From assembly GCA_021844275.1 (NCBI GenBank), contig JAKBTR010000083.1, positions 1 to 7,139 of the forward strand: a DNA stretch of 7,139 nt, read 5' to 3'. Made by a program: the position numbers and the translations under genes. Of this stretch, positions 1-6,803 are shown one piece after another; position 1 is the stretch's first letter, and each line of letters starts with the position of its first letter. The notes beneath the pieces were generated by a model. That model saw nothing but the letters and a program-made list of their open reading frames with translations. It had not been told where the DNA came from and did no database searches. Source of the stretch: Nitrospirota bacterium. GTDB lineage: Bacteria > Nitrospirota_A > Leptospirillia > Leptospirillales > Leptospirillaceae.

Positions 1-1033
1 ACATCGTACTGCCGGCACTCATCAGCTGATAGAAATCCTGTGCGCTCACATAGTTGATGTTTCCCGTGACAGCCGTATTTTCTCCCAGATAGGAATACAG
101 ATCCGTCGTCGACATGATATTGGTCCGGATGCCCAGCGCCGGGTCGTTCACTCCCTGCTGCAAAATATTGAAGTTCAGATTCTGATTGCTCGAAATGGAC
201 TGCCGATAGGTAATCCCTCCTCCCAACCCGAAGTTTGACATTTCATCAAACGTAAATGTCAGGTCGTAAGAGGGATCAAGATTCCAGAAAAAGGAATCGT
301 AGAAGACAACACCCTGAATATTGTTGAACTGAACAAAAGGAAACAGGAATCCCGATTTTTTCGGCGCCGTGGGAAAGGAGAAATACGGAAGATAAATCGC
401 CGGGATCCCCTTGATGTCCAGAGTGTCTCCCACACTGGAAAAATGGTCGCCCAGATAGACGTCGCCATTGTTCGTTGACAGAAGCCAGGAGGGGGAAGAA
501 TCCGGGAGGCAATCGCAGGTGGTCACGCCTCCATGTACCACATGAAAGTGATCCGGAGTCACCCGTTCAATCGTCTTGCCATGAATATAATAAGTATATT
601 CCTGGCGGATGTTTCCCTGGTTGTAAAACTGGGTCGTCTGAACCTTCCCGTCATAGACAGTGGCATGCCCCGTCTCCAGGTTCATCCGCATTCGGGGGCC
701 CGTCATGAGGGTTTTTGGGGCCCGGAAACGGACATGGCCGGAGGCCCACACAACACTTGTCCGCTTGTCGAGGATCAGTTGATCGGCCTGAAGATAGAGA
801 TTCCCGCGCTGAAGAAAAGCGTGGCCATTGGCATGAACCAGGTGAGTCCGGTGATTGAAACGGATGTGGTCTGCCAGAACCGAAACCTTGCCGGAATTCG
901 TGGAACCGGACGAAGCTCCTTCCGCAGCGAAGGTGTTGAAAGGACAGATGACGAAACAAGACAGGAGAAGCAACAGGATCGGGGCAAAGAATCCGGGGAG
1001 CTTCCGCCAGGAAAAAACGCCGAATTGTGTCAC
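1..1033 (-). CDS. lptD: LptD (OstA/Imp) LPS-assembly outer-membrane protein, N-terminal part
   Basis: This gene runs off the left edge; 344 residues are visible of a family that is usually about 700-800 long. LptD is the outer-membrane barrel that, with LptE, inserts lipopolysaccharide into the outer leaflet. The start is a GTG at 1033-1031, overlapping the folC stop as GTGA, so translation is probably coupled; no Shine-Dalgarno sequence sits at the normal distance. Residues 1-37 look like a signal peptide: a basic W-R-K-L segment, a run of leucines at 20-24, then a possible cleavage site after TFA (34-36). Residues about 50-170 form the LptA-like OstA region (ADHIRF, ADQLILD, ASGHVRF). A TTCDC motif follows at 171-175, matching the conserved TTC before the barrel. 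GIPAIYLPYFSFP at 209-221 and SGFLFP at 227-232 are family hallmarks. From about 240 on, alternating beta-strand-like sequence marks the start of the barrel. The C-terminal cysteines used for disulfides in E. coli lie outside the window. Confidence 0.93.
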   Translation of the reverse strand, partial: MTQFGVFSWRKLPGFFAPILLLLLSCFVICPFNTFAAEGASSGSTNSGKVSVLADHIRFNHRTHLVHANGHAFLQRGNLYLQADQLILDKRTSVVWASGHVRFRAPKTLMTGPRMRMNLETGHATVYDGKVQTTQFYNQGNIRQEYTYYIHGKTIERVTPDHFHVVHGGVTTCDCLPDSSPSWLLSTNNGDVYLGDHFSSVGDTLDIKGIPAIYLPYFSFPTAPKKSGFLFPFVQFNNIQGVVFYDSFFWNLDPSYDLTFTFDEMSNFGLGGGITYRQSISSNQNLNFNILQQGVNDPALGIRTNIMSTTDLYSYLGENTAVTGNINYVSAQDFYQLMSAGSTM

Positions 1034-2364
1034 GATGGAGCAGATACAGAGGTGCGCTCACCTGCCTGCAGGGGTGAATCATCTCCGGCAAGCCATTTTT
1101 GGACGCCGGCGACCAGGTAGAGAGAGCCGGTCACAACCAGAAGACGGTCGCGATCCCCGGAGAGCCAGTCGAATGCCGAATGGCACATCTCCTGGAACGG
1201 ACCAGTGAGACAGTCCTTTCCAGATTGACGTTCCTTCAGATAAGCTGCAACGGCCGCCGGTTCAACCCCATTCGTACCGGGAGGAACGACCAGGAAGAAT
1301 TGATTTCCAGCCCGCGAAAGTATGTCTGTCATGGAGCGCCAGTCTTTTTCCTGGAGGAATCCTACGAGGAAAGCGACTTTTCTGGCATCTTGCCGGACAT
1401 TTCGAATCTGCCGGACCAACTCTCCGACCGCTTCCGGATTGTGGGCACCGTCCAGAAAAGCAGAGTAGCCGGGAACAGGATCCCATCTTCCGGGATGGGA
1501 CAAATTCGGAAGGGCTTCGCGGATCGCCCGTTCCGAAACGGGCCATGGGCCCACTCCGACGGCCGCCAGAGCGGACAATACATTATGGATCTGATAATCG
1601 GCGATAAGACTGGTCTGGTACCTTCCGGAAAAGGCCGGGCCCGAAAAAGAAAATTCCCGCCTTTTCTCCTGGGGATCACTTTCCCATCTCCCGTCGAAGT
1701 CCAGCCCCCGAAGAATCGGACGGAACCCGAGAAGAGACTTCTGGTGTTCCCACTCCGGCAGGACTTCTGGCGGAAGAGTTGCAACAAAAGGCTTTCCAGA
1801 ATGTCCGATAGCCGCTTTCTCACGCAGTATCAATTCCAGGGTATCTCCCAGAATCTCCGTGTGGTCCTTGGCCAGAGAAGTCAGGACAGAAACCTCCGGA
1901 ACACAAAGTGAAGTGGCATCCCACCGTCCCCCCATCCCCACCTCCAGAATGGCAAGGTCGATCCGGGAAAGACGAAATGCAAGAAAGGAGACGGCCGTCA
2001 GTGTTTCAAAAAAAGTCAGAGTCACTCCTGCCTTTTCCTGAGCCCGGCAGACGCTTTCCATGGACTCCAGAAAAACATCCGTCCCGACAAGACTCCCGTC
2101 GATACGAATGCGTTCTCTTACGTCCAAAAGGTGTGGGGAGGTGAATAGACCTGTCCTCAAACCGGAACGACGATAAATGAGGTCCAGGATAATGCTGGTC
2201 GAACCTTTACCATTCGTACCGGTAATCTGTATGGCCGGAAATTTATTTTGCGGGGTACCGAGTCCGGACAGAACCTTCGAGATCGAATTCAGTTCCGGAT
2301 GGATTCCATGGCGTGTCAGCGATGCCAGGTAGTCTGTCGCGGAAAATAAATCCTTGAATTTCAA
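1030..2364 (-). CDS. folC: FolC, folylpolyglutamate synthase / dihydrofolate synthase
   Basis: This cytoplasmic Mur-ligase-family enzyme uses ATP to add glutamate to folates; single-copy bacterial FolC often also makes dihydrofolate from dihydropteroate. The protein has 444 residues, a normal length. The P-loop TGTNGKGST is at 48-56, TSPHL at 75-79, TFFET at 117-121 and EVGMGGRWDAT at 141-151. KDH at 166-168 and REKAAI at 181-186 carry the metal- and substrate-binding region, K183 being the likely carbamylated lysine. HPGRW at 290-294 and DGAHNP at 305-310 mark the C-terminal domain. The start codon is TTG at 2364-2362, immediately after the accD stop. An in-frame stop rules out anything earlier, and family-like sequence begins straight away, so a later start would remove conserved N-terminal residues. 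A purine-rich GGGGGAGAAGG inside the end of accD serves as ribosome-binding site. The gene ends in a 4-nt overlap with lptD. accD-folC adjacency is also seen in E. coli. Whether it has both activities cannot be read from the sequence. Confidence 0.96.
   Translation of the reverse strand: MKFKDLFSATDYLASLTRHGIHPELNSISKVLSGLGTPQNKFPAIQITGTNGKGSTSIILDLIYRRSGLRTGLFTSPHLLDVRERIRIDGSLVGTDVFLESMESVCRAQEKAGVTLTFFETLTAVSFLAFRLSRIDLAILEVGMGGRWDATSLCVPEVSVLTSLAKDHTEILGDTLELILREKAAIGHSGKPFVATLPPEVLPEWEHQKSLLGFRPILRGLDFDGRWESDPQEKRREFSFSGPAFSGRYQTSLIADYQIHNVLSALAAVGVGPWPVSERAIREALPNLSHPGRWDPVPGYSAFLDGAHNPEAVGELVRQIRNVRQDARKVAFLVGFLQEKDWRSMTDILSRAGNQFFLVVPPGTNGVEPAAVAAYLKERQSGKDCLTGPFQEMCHSAFDWLSGDRDRLLVVTGSLYLVAGVQKWLAGDDSPLQAGERTSVSAPS
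1050..1063 (-). other. Small hairpin candidate upstream of lptD start
   Basis: Within the end of folC, the minus strand reads AGGTG-AGCG-CACCT, a five-base-pair stem with a four-base loop, ending 16 nt before the lptD GTG. The stem holds the only Shine-Dalgarno-like bases (AGGTGAG) near that start, although they are too far from it for normal spacing. It may be chance within coding sequence. Confidence 0.25.
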
Positions 2365-3285
2365 TCACTCCCTGCCTTCTCCCCCGTCAGTAACCGGTCT
2401 GCATGAATGACCGGAGGGAGCGAAAATACACATCAGCTGGGCCAATGTTTCCTTCAGACGACCTCGCTCCACGACCATATCCAAGAATCCATGGGACAGA
2501 AGAAATTCGGCGCGCTGGAATCCTTCCGGCAGCTGTTGCTTTATTGTCTGTTCGATGACTCTCGGGCCGGCAAACCCGATCAGAGAACGGGGTTCCGCCA
2601 GGATGATGTCGCCCAGCATGGCAAAACTTGCTGTCACGCCACCGAAAGTCGGGTCGGTCAACACGGAAAAGAATGGAACGGACGCCTGATGAAGACGGCT
2701 GATCGCGGCGCTCGTTCTTGCCATCTGCATGAGGGAAAAGATGCCTTCTTGCATCCGGGCACCACCAGAAGAAGTCACCAGGATGAGGGGAACACGCTTT
2801 TCCAGGGCTCTGTCAGCAGCCCGAACGACTTTTTCCCCTACCACCGACCCCATGCTTCCCCCCATGAACCCGAAGGAAAAGACGCCAAGGACCGCCGTTT
2901 TACCGACAATGGAACATTCGCCAATCCGTATGGCATCGGAAAGTCCCGTTTTTTTCTGCGCCGATTTCAGGCGTTCCGTATATTTCACGCTATCGGAAAA
3001 TTCGAGCGGATCAACCGACTCGATATTCTGACTGAACTCTTCGAAGCTTCCGGGGTCGGAAAGCTGACAAATCCGTTCTTCCACAGTGATGGGAAAGTGA
3101 TAGTTGCATTTTGGACATACCTTGCCGGCTTTTTCCACTTCTTTGCGGTAGACGATCTGCCGGCAGAGCGAGCACTTGATCCATAACCCTTCGGGGATCC
3201 GGATTTTTTTCTCCGAATCCATCGGCCTCTTGTCCTCCGCCCCGTCTTCAACCTGACGGGACCGGGAGCGTGTCAGCCAACCCAT
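2365..3285 (-). CDS. accD: AccD, acetyl-CoA carboxylase carboxyltransferase subunit beta
   Basis: AccD pairs with AccA in the carboxyltransferase half of acetyl-CoA carboxylase. It moves CO2 from carboxybiotin on AccB to acetyl-CoA and so commits carbon to fatty acids. The protein has 306 residues, normal for the family. An N-terminal zinc ribbon is complete, with Cys38-x2-Cys41 and Cys57-x2-Cys60. The crotonase-type core follows: GSMGSVVGEK at 143-152, SSGGARMQEG at 172-181, TDPTFGGVTAS at 210-220, LIGFAGPRVIEQT at 235-247 and LPEGFQRAEFLL at 252-263. The ATG at 3285-3283 has a perfect AGGAGG seven bases upstream, which fixes the start. It lies 52 nt after trpA and directly abuts folC with no spacer. 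accA is not in the window, which is common because the two subunits are often unlinked. The first 28 residues are charged and poorly conserved, as is usual ahead of the zinc ribbon. Confidence 0.98.
   Translation of the reverse strand: MGWLTRSRSRQVEDGAEDKRPMDSEKKIRIPEGLWIKCSLCRQIVYRKEVEKAGKVCPKCNYHFPITVEERICQLSDPGSFEEFSQNIESVDPLEFSDSVKYTERLKSAQKKTGLSDAIRIGECSIVGKTAVLGVFSFGFMGGSMGSVVGEKVVRAADRALEKRVPLILVTSSGGARMQEGIFSLMQMARTSAAISRLHQASVPFFSVLTDPTFGGVTASFAMLGDIILAEPRSLIGFAGPRVIEQTIKQQLPEGFQRAEFLLSHGFLDMVVERGRLKETLAQLMCIFAPSGHSCRPVTDGGEGRE
2375..2385 (-). promoter_or_regulatory. Likely ribosome-binding site of folC (TTG start)
   Basis: GGGGGAGAAGG within the last codons of accD ends ten bases before the TTG at 2364. 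A second AGGGAG at 2368-2373 is too close (three bases) to serve well. Because the in-frame accD stop directly precedes the TTG, this site plus reinitiation is the plausible way folC is started. Confidence 0.6.
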
Positions 3286-3337
3286 TCAACAACCTCCTGA
3301 GAATCTTGTTCGAGAAAAAGGCAGAAGCACGACATCT
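3286..3337 (-). other. trpA-accD intergenic gap, 52 nt
   Basis: This is the only non-coding gap in the window. It holds the accD ribosome-binding site near its downstream end. I see a short T-rich run (CCTTTTTCTC) but no stable GC-rich stem before it, so no convincing terminator. I also see no good -35/-10 pair. Read-through from the trp genes into accD is therefore the simplest reading, though an internal promoter inside trpA cannot be excluded by eye. Confidence 0.6.
3293..3298 (-). promoter_or_regulatory. Ribosome-binding site of accD
   Basis: A perfect AGGAGG stands seven bases before the accD ATG. It is the best-placed site in the window and suggests accD is translated independently of the trp genes, unlike its overlapping neighbours. 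Confidence 0.9.
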
Positions 3338-4132
3338 TCAACACATGACCCCGGAGGGTTCCGTGCTGGTACGCGCAACGGCACAGAAAGCTGACAGAAG
3401 CTTCTGCCAGTTTTCTGGGTCTGTCTCTTCCCGGACAAGACGTGAACCAACAATGACCCCGTCCGCAAATTGCAGAACCTTTCCGGCAACGGCAGGGGAC
3501 TGAATCCCGAATCCGACGCACACCGGAGATTCTGTCTGGGACCGGATCCGGTCGACCATCAGGGAAAGGGTTCCGGTTTCGGACAACTCTTTTCCTGTGG
3601 TACCCAACAATGAAACAAGGTAAATAAAATCCTCGGATCTTGCAACAATCCTTTTCATTCTCGTTTCCGAAGTCGTCAGGGAAACAAACGGAATCAGGGA
3701 AAGTCCCGCCGGATGGAAGGCTTTTCGAACAGGGCCGGCATCTTCAAAAGACAAATCCGGAATAACCGCCCCCCGGATCCCTCCGGTCCGCCGTGCAGAG
3801 GAAACAAATTTTTCCAGACCCATTGCAAGAAAAAGATTGAAATATGTCATCAAATAAATGGCTGGACGCTCACCGACGGGAATCGTCTCGAGCCAGGACA
3901 GAAGACTTCTCAAGGACGTGGATGGACAAAGCGACCGCTGGGCCGCTTCCTGAATGACCGGACCATCGGCCGTCGGATCCGAAAAAGGAACACCCAGCTC
4001 GACAGCCCAGACACCTTCCTTTTTTGCGGCGCGCAGAAGCTTTTCTGTCACGCCCAGATTCGGGTCGCCCGCCATGAGATAGGGAATGACTTTCTTATGG
4101 GTGGAACGCTCCCCGGCTGTTCCTGTTTTCAT
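3338..4132 (-). CDS. trpA: TrpA, tryptophan synthase alpha subunit
   Basis: TrpA splits indole-3-glycerol phosphate into indole and glyceraldehyde 3-phosphate, and the indole is channelled into TrpB of the alpha2beta2 complex. The protein has 264 residues, a typical length. The two catalytic acids are present: Glu45 in [10 protein letters not shown] and Asp56 in ADGP, corresponding to Glu49 and Asp60 of the E. coli enzyme. PYLMAGDPN at 17-25 is the usual first strand, MTYFN at 95-99 and IPDLSFED at 124-131 follow, and phosphate is bound by GFGI at 207-210 and GSRLV at 229-233. The usual GVTG loop reads GTTG at 177-180, a mild variation. The ATG start at 4132-4130 overlaps the trpB stop as ATGA, and a weak AAGGGGG lies ten bases upstream within trpB, so the two subunits are likely translated in a coupled, balanced way. 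The last residues after about 250 are not conserved. Confidence 0.98.
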   Translation of the reverse strand: MKTGTAGERSTHKKVIPYLMAGDPNLGVTEKLLRAAKKEGVWAVELGVPFSDPTADGPVIQEAAQRSLCPSTSLRSLLSWLETIPVGERPAIYLMTYFNLFLAMGLEKFVSSARRTGGIRGAVIPDLSFEDAGPVRKAFHPAGLSLIPFVSLTTSETRMKRIVARSEDFIYLVSLLGTTGKELSETGTLSLMVDRIRSQTESPVCVGFGIQSPAVAGKVLQFADGVIVGSRLVREETDPENWQKLLSAFCAVARTSTEPSGVMC

Positions 4133-5367
4133 GTAAGGGTTACCCCCTTGATTCGGGCCACTTCCATCACATCCTTGTCCCCACGACCCGAAAGATTGAC
4201 CAGAATGATTCGGGAAGAGTCCATTTGTCTGGCCAGACGTATCGCACCGGCTATGGCGTGGGCGCTTTCGAGAGCCGGCAGGATTCCTTCCGTTCTGGAA
4301 AGCATTTCGAAGGCTTCCATCGCTTCTTCATCGGACACCGATGAAAAAACGATACGGCCGGAATCCCGATAGTACGCCAGTTCGGGCCCTACTGCGGAAT
4401 AATCCAGACCCGCCGAAACGGAATGCGTTTTTTCAATTTGTCCGTCTTCGTCCTGGAGAACATACGTTTTCGATCCCTGCAAGACGCCGACGCGCCCCGT
4501 CTGGAACCTGGCGGCGTGTTCTCCGGGTTCCATGGAACGCCCTCCCGCCTCCATCCCCCACAAGGCGCATTTGTGATCGGAGAGAAAAGGGTAAAAGAGC
4601 CCCATGGCGTTGCTTCCTCCACCGACACAGGCCACCAGCGCGTCCGGGAGCCGGCCTTCCTTTCGAAGAATCTGCTTTCGGGCTTCCTGTCCAATGACCG
4701 ACTGGAAGGATCGGACCATCAGCGGAAAAGGGTGGGGACCGAAAGCGGTCCCAAGCACATAGTGGGTTGTCAAAACGGACTGGGACCAATCCCGAAGAGC
4801 CTCGCTGATCGCATCTTTCAGTGTCTTTGTTCCCTGCTCCACCGGACGCACCGTCGCTCCCAGGAGATTCATCCGAAAGACATTCAACGCCTGCCGCCGG
4901 ACATCTTCCGAACCCATGTAGATCTCGCACTCAAAATCATAACGGGCCGCCACTGTCGCAGTGGCAACACCATGTTGCCCGGCCCCGGTTTCGGCTATGA
5001 GGCGTCGTTTTCCCATCCTTCGCGCCAGAAGAGCCTGCCCCACGGTATTGTTGATCTTATGGGCTCCTGTATGATTCAGGTCTTCCCGCTTCAGGTAGAG
5101 TCGAGCCCCTCCTATTTTTTCGGTCAGGGCCGCCGCAAAGTACAGCGGACTCGGTCGACCGACAAAATCTTTGTAGACATTCTCCATTTCCCGGTGAAAA
5201 GCCTTGTCTTTCCAGGCTGTCCGGAAAGAGTTCTCCAGTTCGTAGAGCGCTTCCATCAGCGACTCGGAAACAAAACGTCCGCCAAACTCGCCAAAGTAGC
5301 CGTTTTTATCCGGTAGCGAAGAAGGACGACGAAAAGATGGCGCCATCACTTCGCTAATTTTTTCCAT
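4129..5367 (-). CDS. trpB: TrpB, tryptophan synthase beta subunit
   Basis: TrpB is the pyridoxal-phosphate enzyme that joins indole to serine to give tryptophan, working with the TrpA encoded just downstream. From the chosen start the protein has 412 residues. [15 protein letters not shown] at 93-107 holds the cofactor lysine K104; [11 protein letters not shown] at 125-135 holds the catalytic glutamate E126; GGGSN at 249-253 binds the cofactor phosphate. The spacings between these three match E. coli TrpB (K87, E109, G232-N236). LSGRGDKD stands near the C terminus. The reading frame is open for 30 more codons upstream, to 5457, but that stretch lies inside trpF and has no TrpB likeness. The ATG at 5367-5365 has a strong GGAGGAGG nine bases upstream, so I place the start there; an ATG seven codons later (5346) is possible but lacks such a site. 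It overlaps trpF by 14 nt and trpA by 4 nt. It is the standard TrpB1 type, consistent with an adjacent trpA. Confidence 0.97.
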   Translation of the reverse strand: MEKISEVMAPSFRRPSSLPDKNGYFGEFGGRFVSESLMEALYELENSFRTAWKDKAFHREMENVYKDFVGRPSPLYFAAALTEKIGGARLYLKREDLNHTGAHKINNTVGQALLARRMGKRRLIAETGAGQHGVATATVAARYDFECEIYMGSEDVRRQALNVFRMNLLGATVRPVEQGTKTLKDAISEALRDWSQSVLTTHYVLGTAFGPHPFPLMVRSFQSVIGQEARKQILRKEGRLPDALVACVGGGSNAMGLFYPFLSDHKCALWGMEAGGRSMEPGEHAARFQTGRVGVLQGSKTYVLQDEDGQIEKTHSVSAGLDYSAVGPELAYYRDSGRIVFSSVSDEEAMEAFEMLSRTEGILPALESAHAIAGAIRLARQMDSSRIILVNLSGRGDKDVMEVARIKGVTLT

Positions 5368-5992
5368 GTCGACGAACCTCCTCCAGGAATCGTTCCATCT
5401 TACCCCTGTCTTTCTTGCCTGGAGCGAACTCCACGCCCGAGGACACGTCCACACCAAAAGGACGGACTTTCCGAATTGCCTCTCCGACGTTTTTTTCGTT
5501 CAGTCCCCCCGAAAGAATCAGCGGAGAACGCCTGGATGCTTCTGCCACAAGAGAGTAGTTCCAGGACTGGCCATTCCCTCCGGGAAGCTTTGAAGAGGCT
5601 TGTTCGACAAGAAAATGCGTGGCTCCACGAAAAGGCGTTTCAGGACCACTCCACTCCTTCGCATCCGGAGGAATTTTGCGAACGTCGATCCAGGGAAGCC
5701 CCAGTTTCTCTATAAGAGGAAACCAGTTTTCCGGGAACGCCGGGCCGTGCCACTGAATCATGTCCAACCCGACATTTCGGGCTGTCTTATCAAGAAAGTC
5801 CCAGTCCTGGTCGACAAAAACACCCACCTTCAGGATTCCGGCAGGAAGGGCTCGGGAAATTTCATACGCTTTTTCAGGCAGGAGGTTCCGGGGCGACCCC
5901 GCATAAAAAACGAATCCAAGGGCATCCGGAGACCCGGAGGCAGCCATGAGGGCGTCTTCGACCGAAGTAATTCCGCAGATCTTAATCCACAT
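5354..5992 (-). CDS. trpF: TrpF, phosphoribosylanthranilate isomerase
   Basis: TrpF performs the Amadori rearrangement of phosphoribosylanthranilate to CdRP, between TrpD and TrpC in the pathway. It is a 212-residue single-domain TIM barrel of normal length. KICGIT at 4-9 carries the general base Cys6; GFVFY at 26-30 and SPRNL at 33-37 follow; IQWHG at 79-83 replaces the usual QLHG; SGGLN at 161-165 and VDVSSGVE at 181-188 close the phosphate site. At the position of the general acid (Asp126 in the Thermotoga maritima enzyme, in an LLD motif) this protein has Glu130 in FLVEQ, and the following GGNGQSWNY replaces the usual GG-G-FDW. The fold and other residues look intact, so I still call it TrpF. 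The ATG at 5992 has AAGGAG ten bases upstream. It overlaps trpC by 11 nt and trpB by 14 nt, and ends with TAG. Confidence 0.95.
   Translation of the reverse strand: MWIKICGITSVEDALMAASGSPDALGFVFYAGSPRNLLPEKAYEISRALPAGILKVGVFVDQDWDFLDKTARNVGLDMIQWHGPAFPENWFPLIEKLGLPWIDVRKIPPDAKEWSGPETPFRGATHFLVEQASSKLPGGNGQSWNYSLVAEASRRSPLILSGGLNEKNVGEAIRKVRPFGVDVSSGVEFAPGKKDRGKMERFLEEVRRHGKN
5377..5384 (-). promoter_or_regulatory. Ribosome-binding site of trpB, decides its start
   Basis: GGAGGAGG lies inside the end of trpF, nine bases before the ATG at 5367. It decides the trpB start against the longer open frame that reaches 5457 and against the ATG at 5346. Confidence 0.88.
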
Positions 5993-6803
5993 CGCTCAAG
6001 AACTCCTTCAGAGCGGCCCCCGGATCGGATGAAGAGAGAAAAGATTCTCCCACAAGAACGGCATCGTACCCCAAAGTTTCCATCCATTTTCGATCAGAAG
6101 GTGTCTTGAGGCCGCTTTCAGCCACCCGAACAACCCTTTTCGGAATATGCGGAGCCAGCTTTTCCGAAAGCCCGAGATCAATTCGCAAGGAGTCCAGATC
6201 CCTGTGATTAATCCCGACAAGATCGGCACCGGCATCAAGCGCAATGTCGAGCTCTTCCCGAGAGTGCACTTCAACCAGCGCGGAAAGGCCGAGAAGCCGG
6301 GAAGTGGCGATCATTTCCGCAAGTCGCTCAGCGGAAAGAATCCGGACAATGAGTAATACAATATCTGCACCCAGAACCCGACTTTCCCAGATCTGGTAGG
6401 GAACCACGAGAAAGTCTTTCCGGAGGAAAGGCACGCGGTTCTCTACCCCCAGTCTCTCTTTCAGCAATCGGAGATCGTCCGGCCGTCCCCCGAAAAAAGG
6501 TTCGTCTGTCAGGACAGAGATACCGGATGCGCCGTTGGAAAGATATCCGGAAACGATCGCGACCGGATCGTAAGGTTCGCGAATCACTCCTCGAGAAGGA
6601 GATTTCCTCTTCGTTTCTGCGATGACACGGATGCTTGTCTTTCCGGACCACGCCTCTCTTGGCGAAAGCGGCTTTTGTGCCAGCCCTCTCACCTTTTTTT
6701 CCAGGAGCGGAAGAGGTCGTTCACGTTCGGATTCTTCAACTTCGAACAACTTCGAGCGCACAATGGCGCTCAGAAAGGGATGGTCTGCGACAGTTCGACC
6801 CAT
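5982..6803 (-). CDS. trpC: TrpC, indole-3-glycerol phosphate synthase
   Basis: TrpC closes the indole ring, converting CdRP to indole-3-glycerol phosphate with loss of CO2 and water. The protein has 273 residues, a normal stand-alone TrpC and not the TrpC-TrpF fusion of E. coli. All expected active-site residues are visible: E63 and K65 in IAETKRKSPSRG, K129 in FLRKDF, E178 in LVEVH, N199 in GINHRDL, and E229-S230 in VAESGL. SVLTDEPFFGG at 96-106 and LVGESF near the end are further family marks. The ATG at 6803-6801 is preceded by a modest GGAG eleven bases upstream. Residues from about 10 (FLSAIV) already resemble the usual amphipathic N-terminal helix, so I keep this start. Its first 34 nt lie inside the end of trpD, and it overlaps trpF by 11 nt, so it is probably translated by coupling. 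It ends with TAA. Confidence 0.98.
   Translation of the reverse strand: MGRTVADHPFLSAIVRSKLFEVEESERERPLPLLEKKVRGLAQKPLSPREAWSGKTSIRVIAETKRKSPSRGVIREPYDPVAIVSGYLSNGASGISVLTDEPFFGGRPDDLRLLKERLGVENRVPFLRKDFLVVPYQIWESRVLGADIVLLIVRILSAERLAEMIATSRLLGLSALVEVHSREELDIALDAGADLVGINHRDLDSLRIDLGLSEKLAPHIPKRVVRVAESGLKTPSDRKWMETLGYDAVLVGESFLSSSDPGAALKEFLSDVD
6003..6008 (-). promoter_or_regulatory. Ribosome-binding site of trpF
   Basis: AAGGAG within the last codons of trpC, ten bases before the trpF ATG at 5992. It supports the start that gives an 11-nt overlap with trpC. Confidence 0.8.

Noticed and set aside
651..1091. Minus-strand open frame (146 codons) in the lptD region
   Set aside because: It is in a different frame from lptD and its translation is not protein-like. 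The true lptD frame runs from the GTG at 1033 to the left edge.
533..1120. Plus-strand open frame (195 codons) opposite the lptD start
   Set aside because: The minus-strand frame here has a signal peptide and LptD motifs. The plus-strand product has none and spans the folC-lptD junction, as a chance frame would.
1099..1911. Plus-strand open frame (270 codons) opposite folC
   Set aside because: It is antisense to folC, whose motifs are unmistakable, and its composition is rich in R, S, P and Q as expected of a shadow frame.
2407..3186. Plus-strand open frame (259 codons) opposite accD
   Set aside because: It is antisense to accD with no family likeness; many His, Phe and Arg residues mirror accD codons.
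3300..3325. Possible terminator after trpA (T-run and GAA-x5-TTC inverted repeat)
   Set aside because: The stem is only three base pairs and the T-run comes before it on the coding strand, so it does not have terminator form.
4423..5316. Long plus-strand open frame (297 codons) opposite trpB
   Set aside because: It lies wholly antisense to a clear trpB, its translation shows no recognisable domain, and it reads like the reverse of well-used codons.
5368..5457. N-terminal extension of TrpB by 30 codons
   Set aside because: It is out-of-frame trpF sequence with no TrpB likeness, and a strong ribosome-binding site supports the ATG at 5367.
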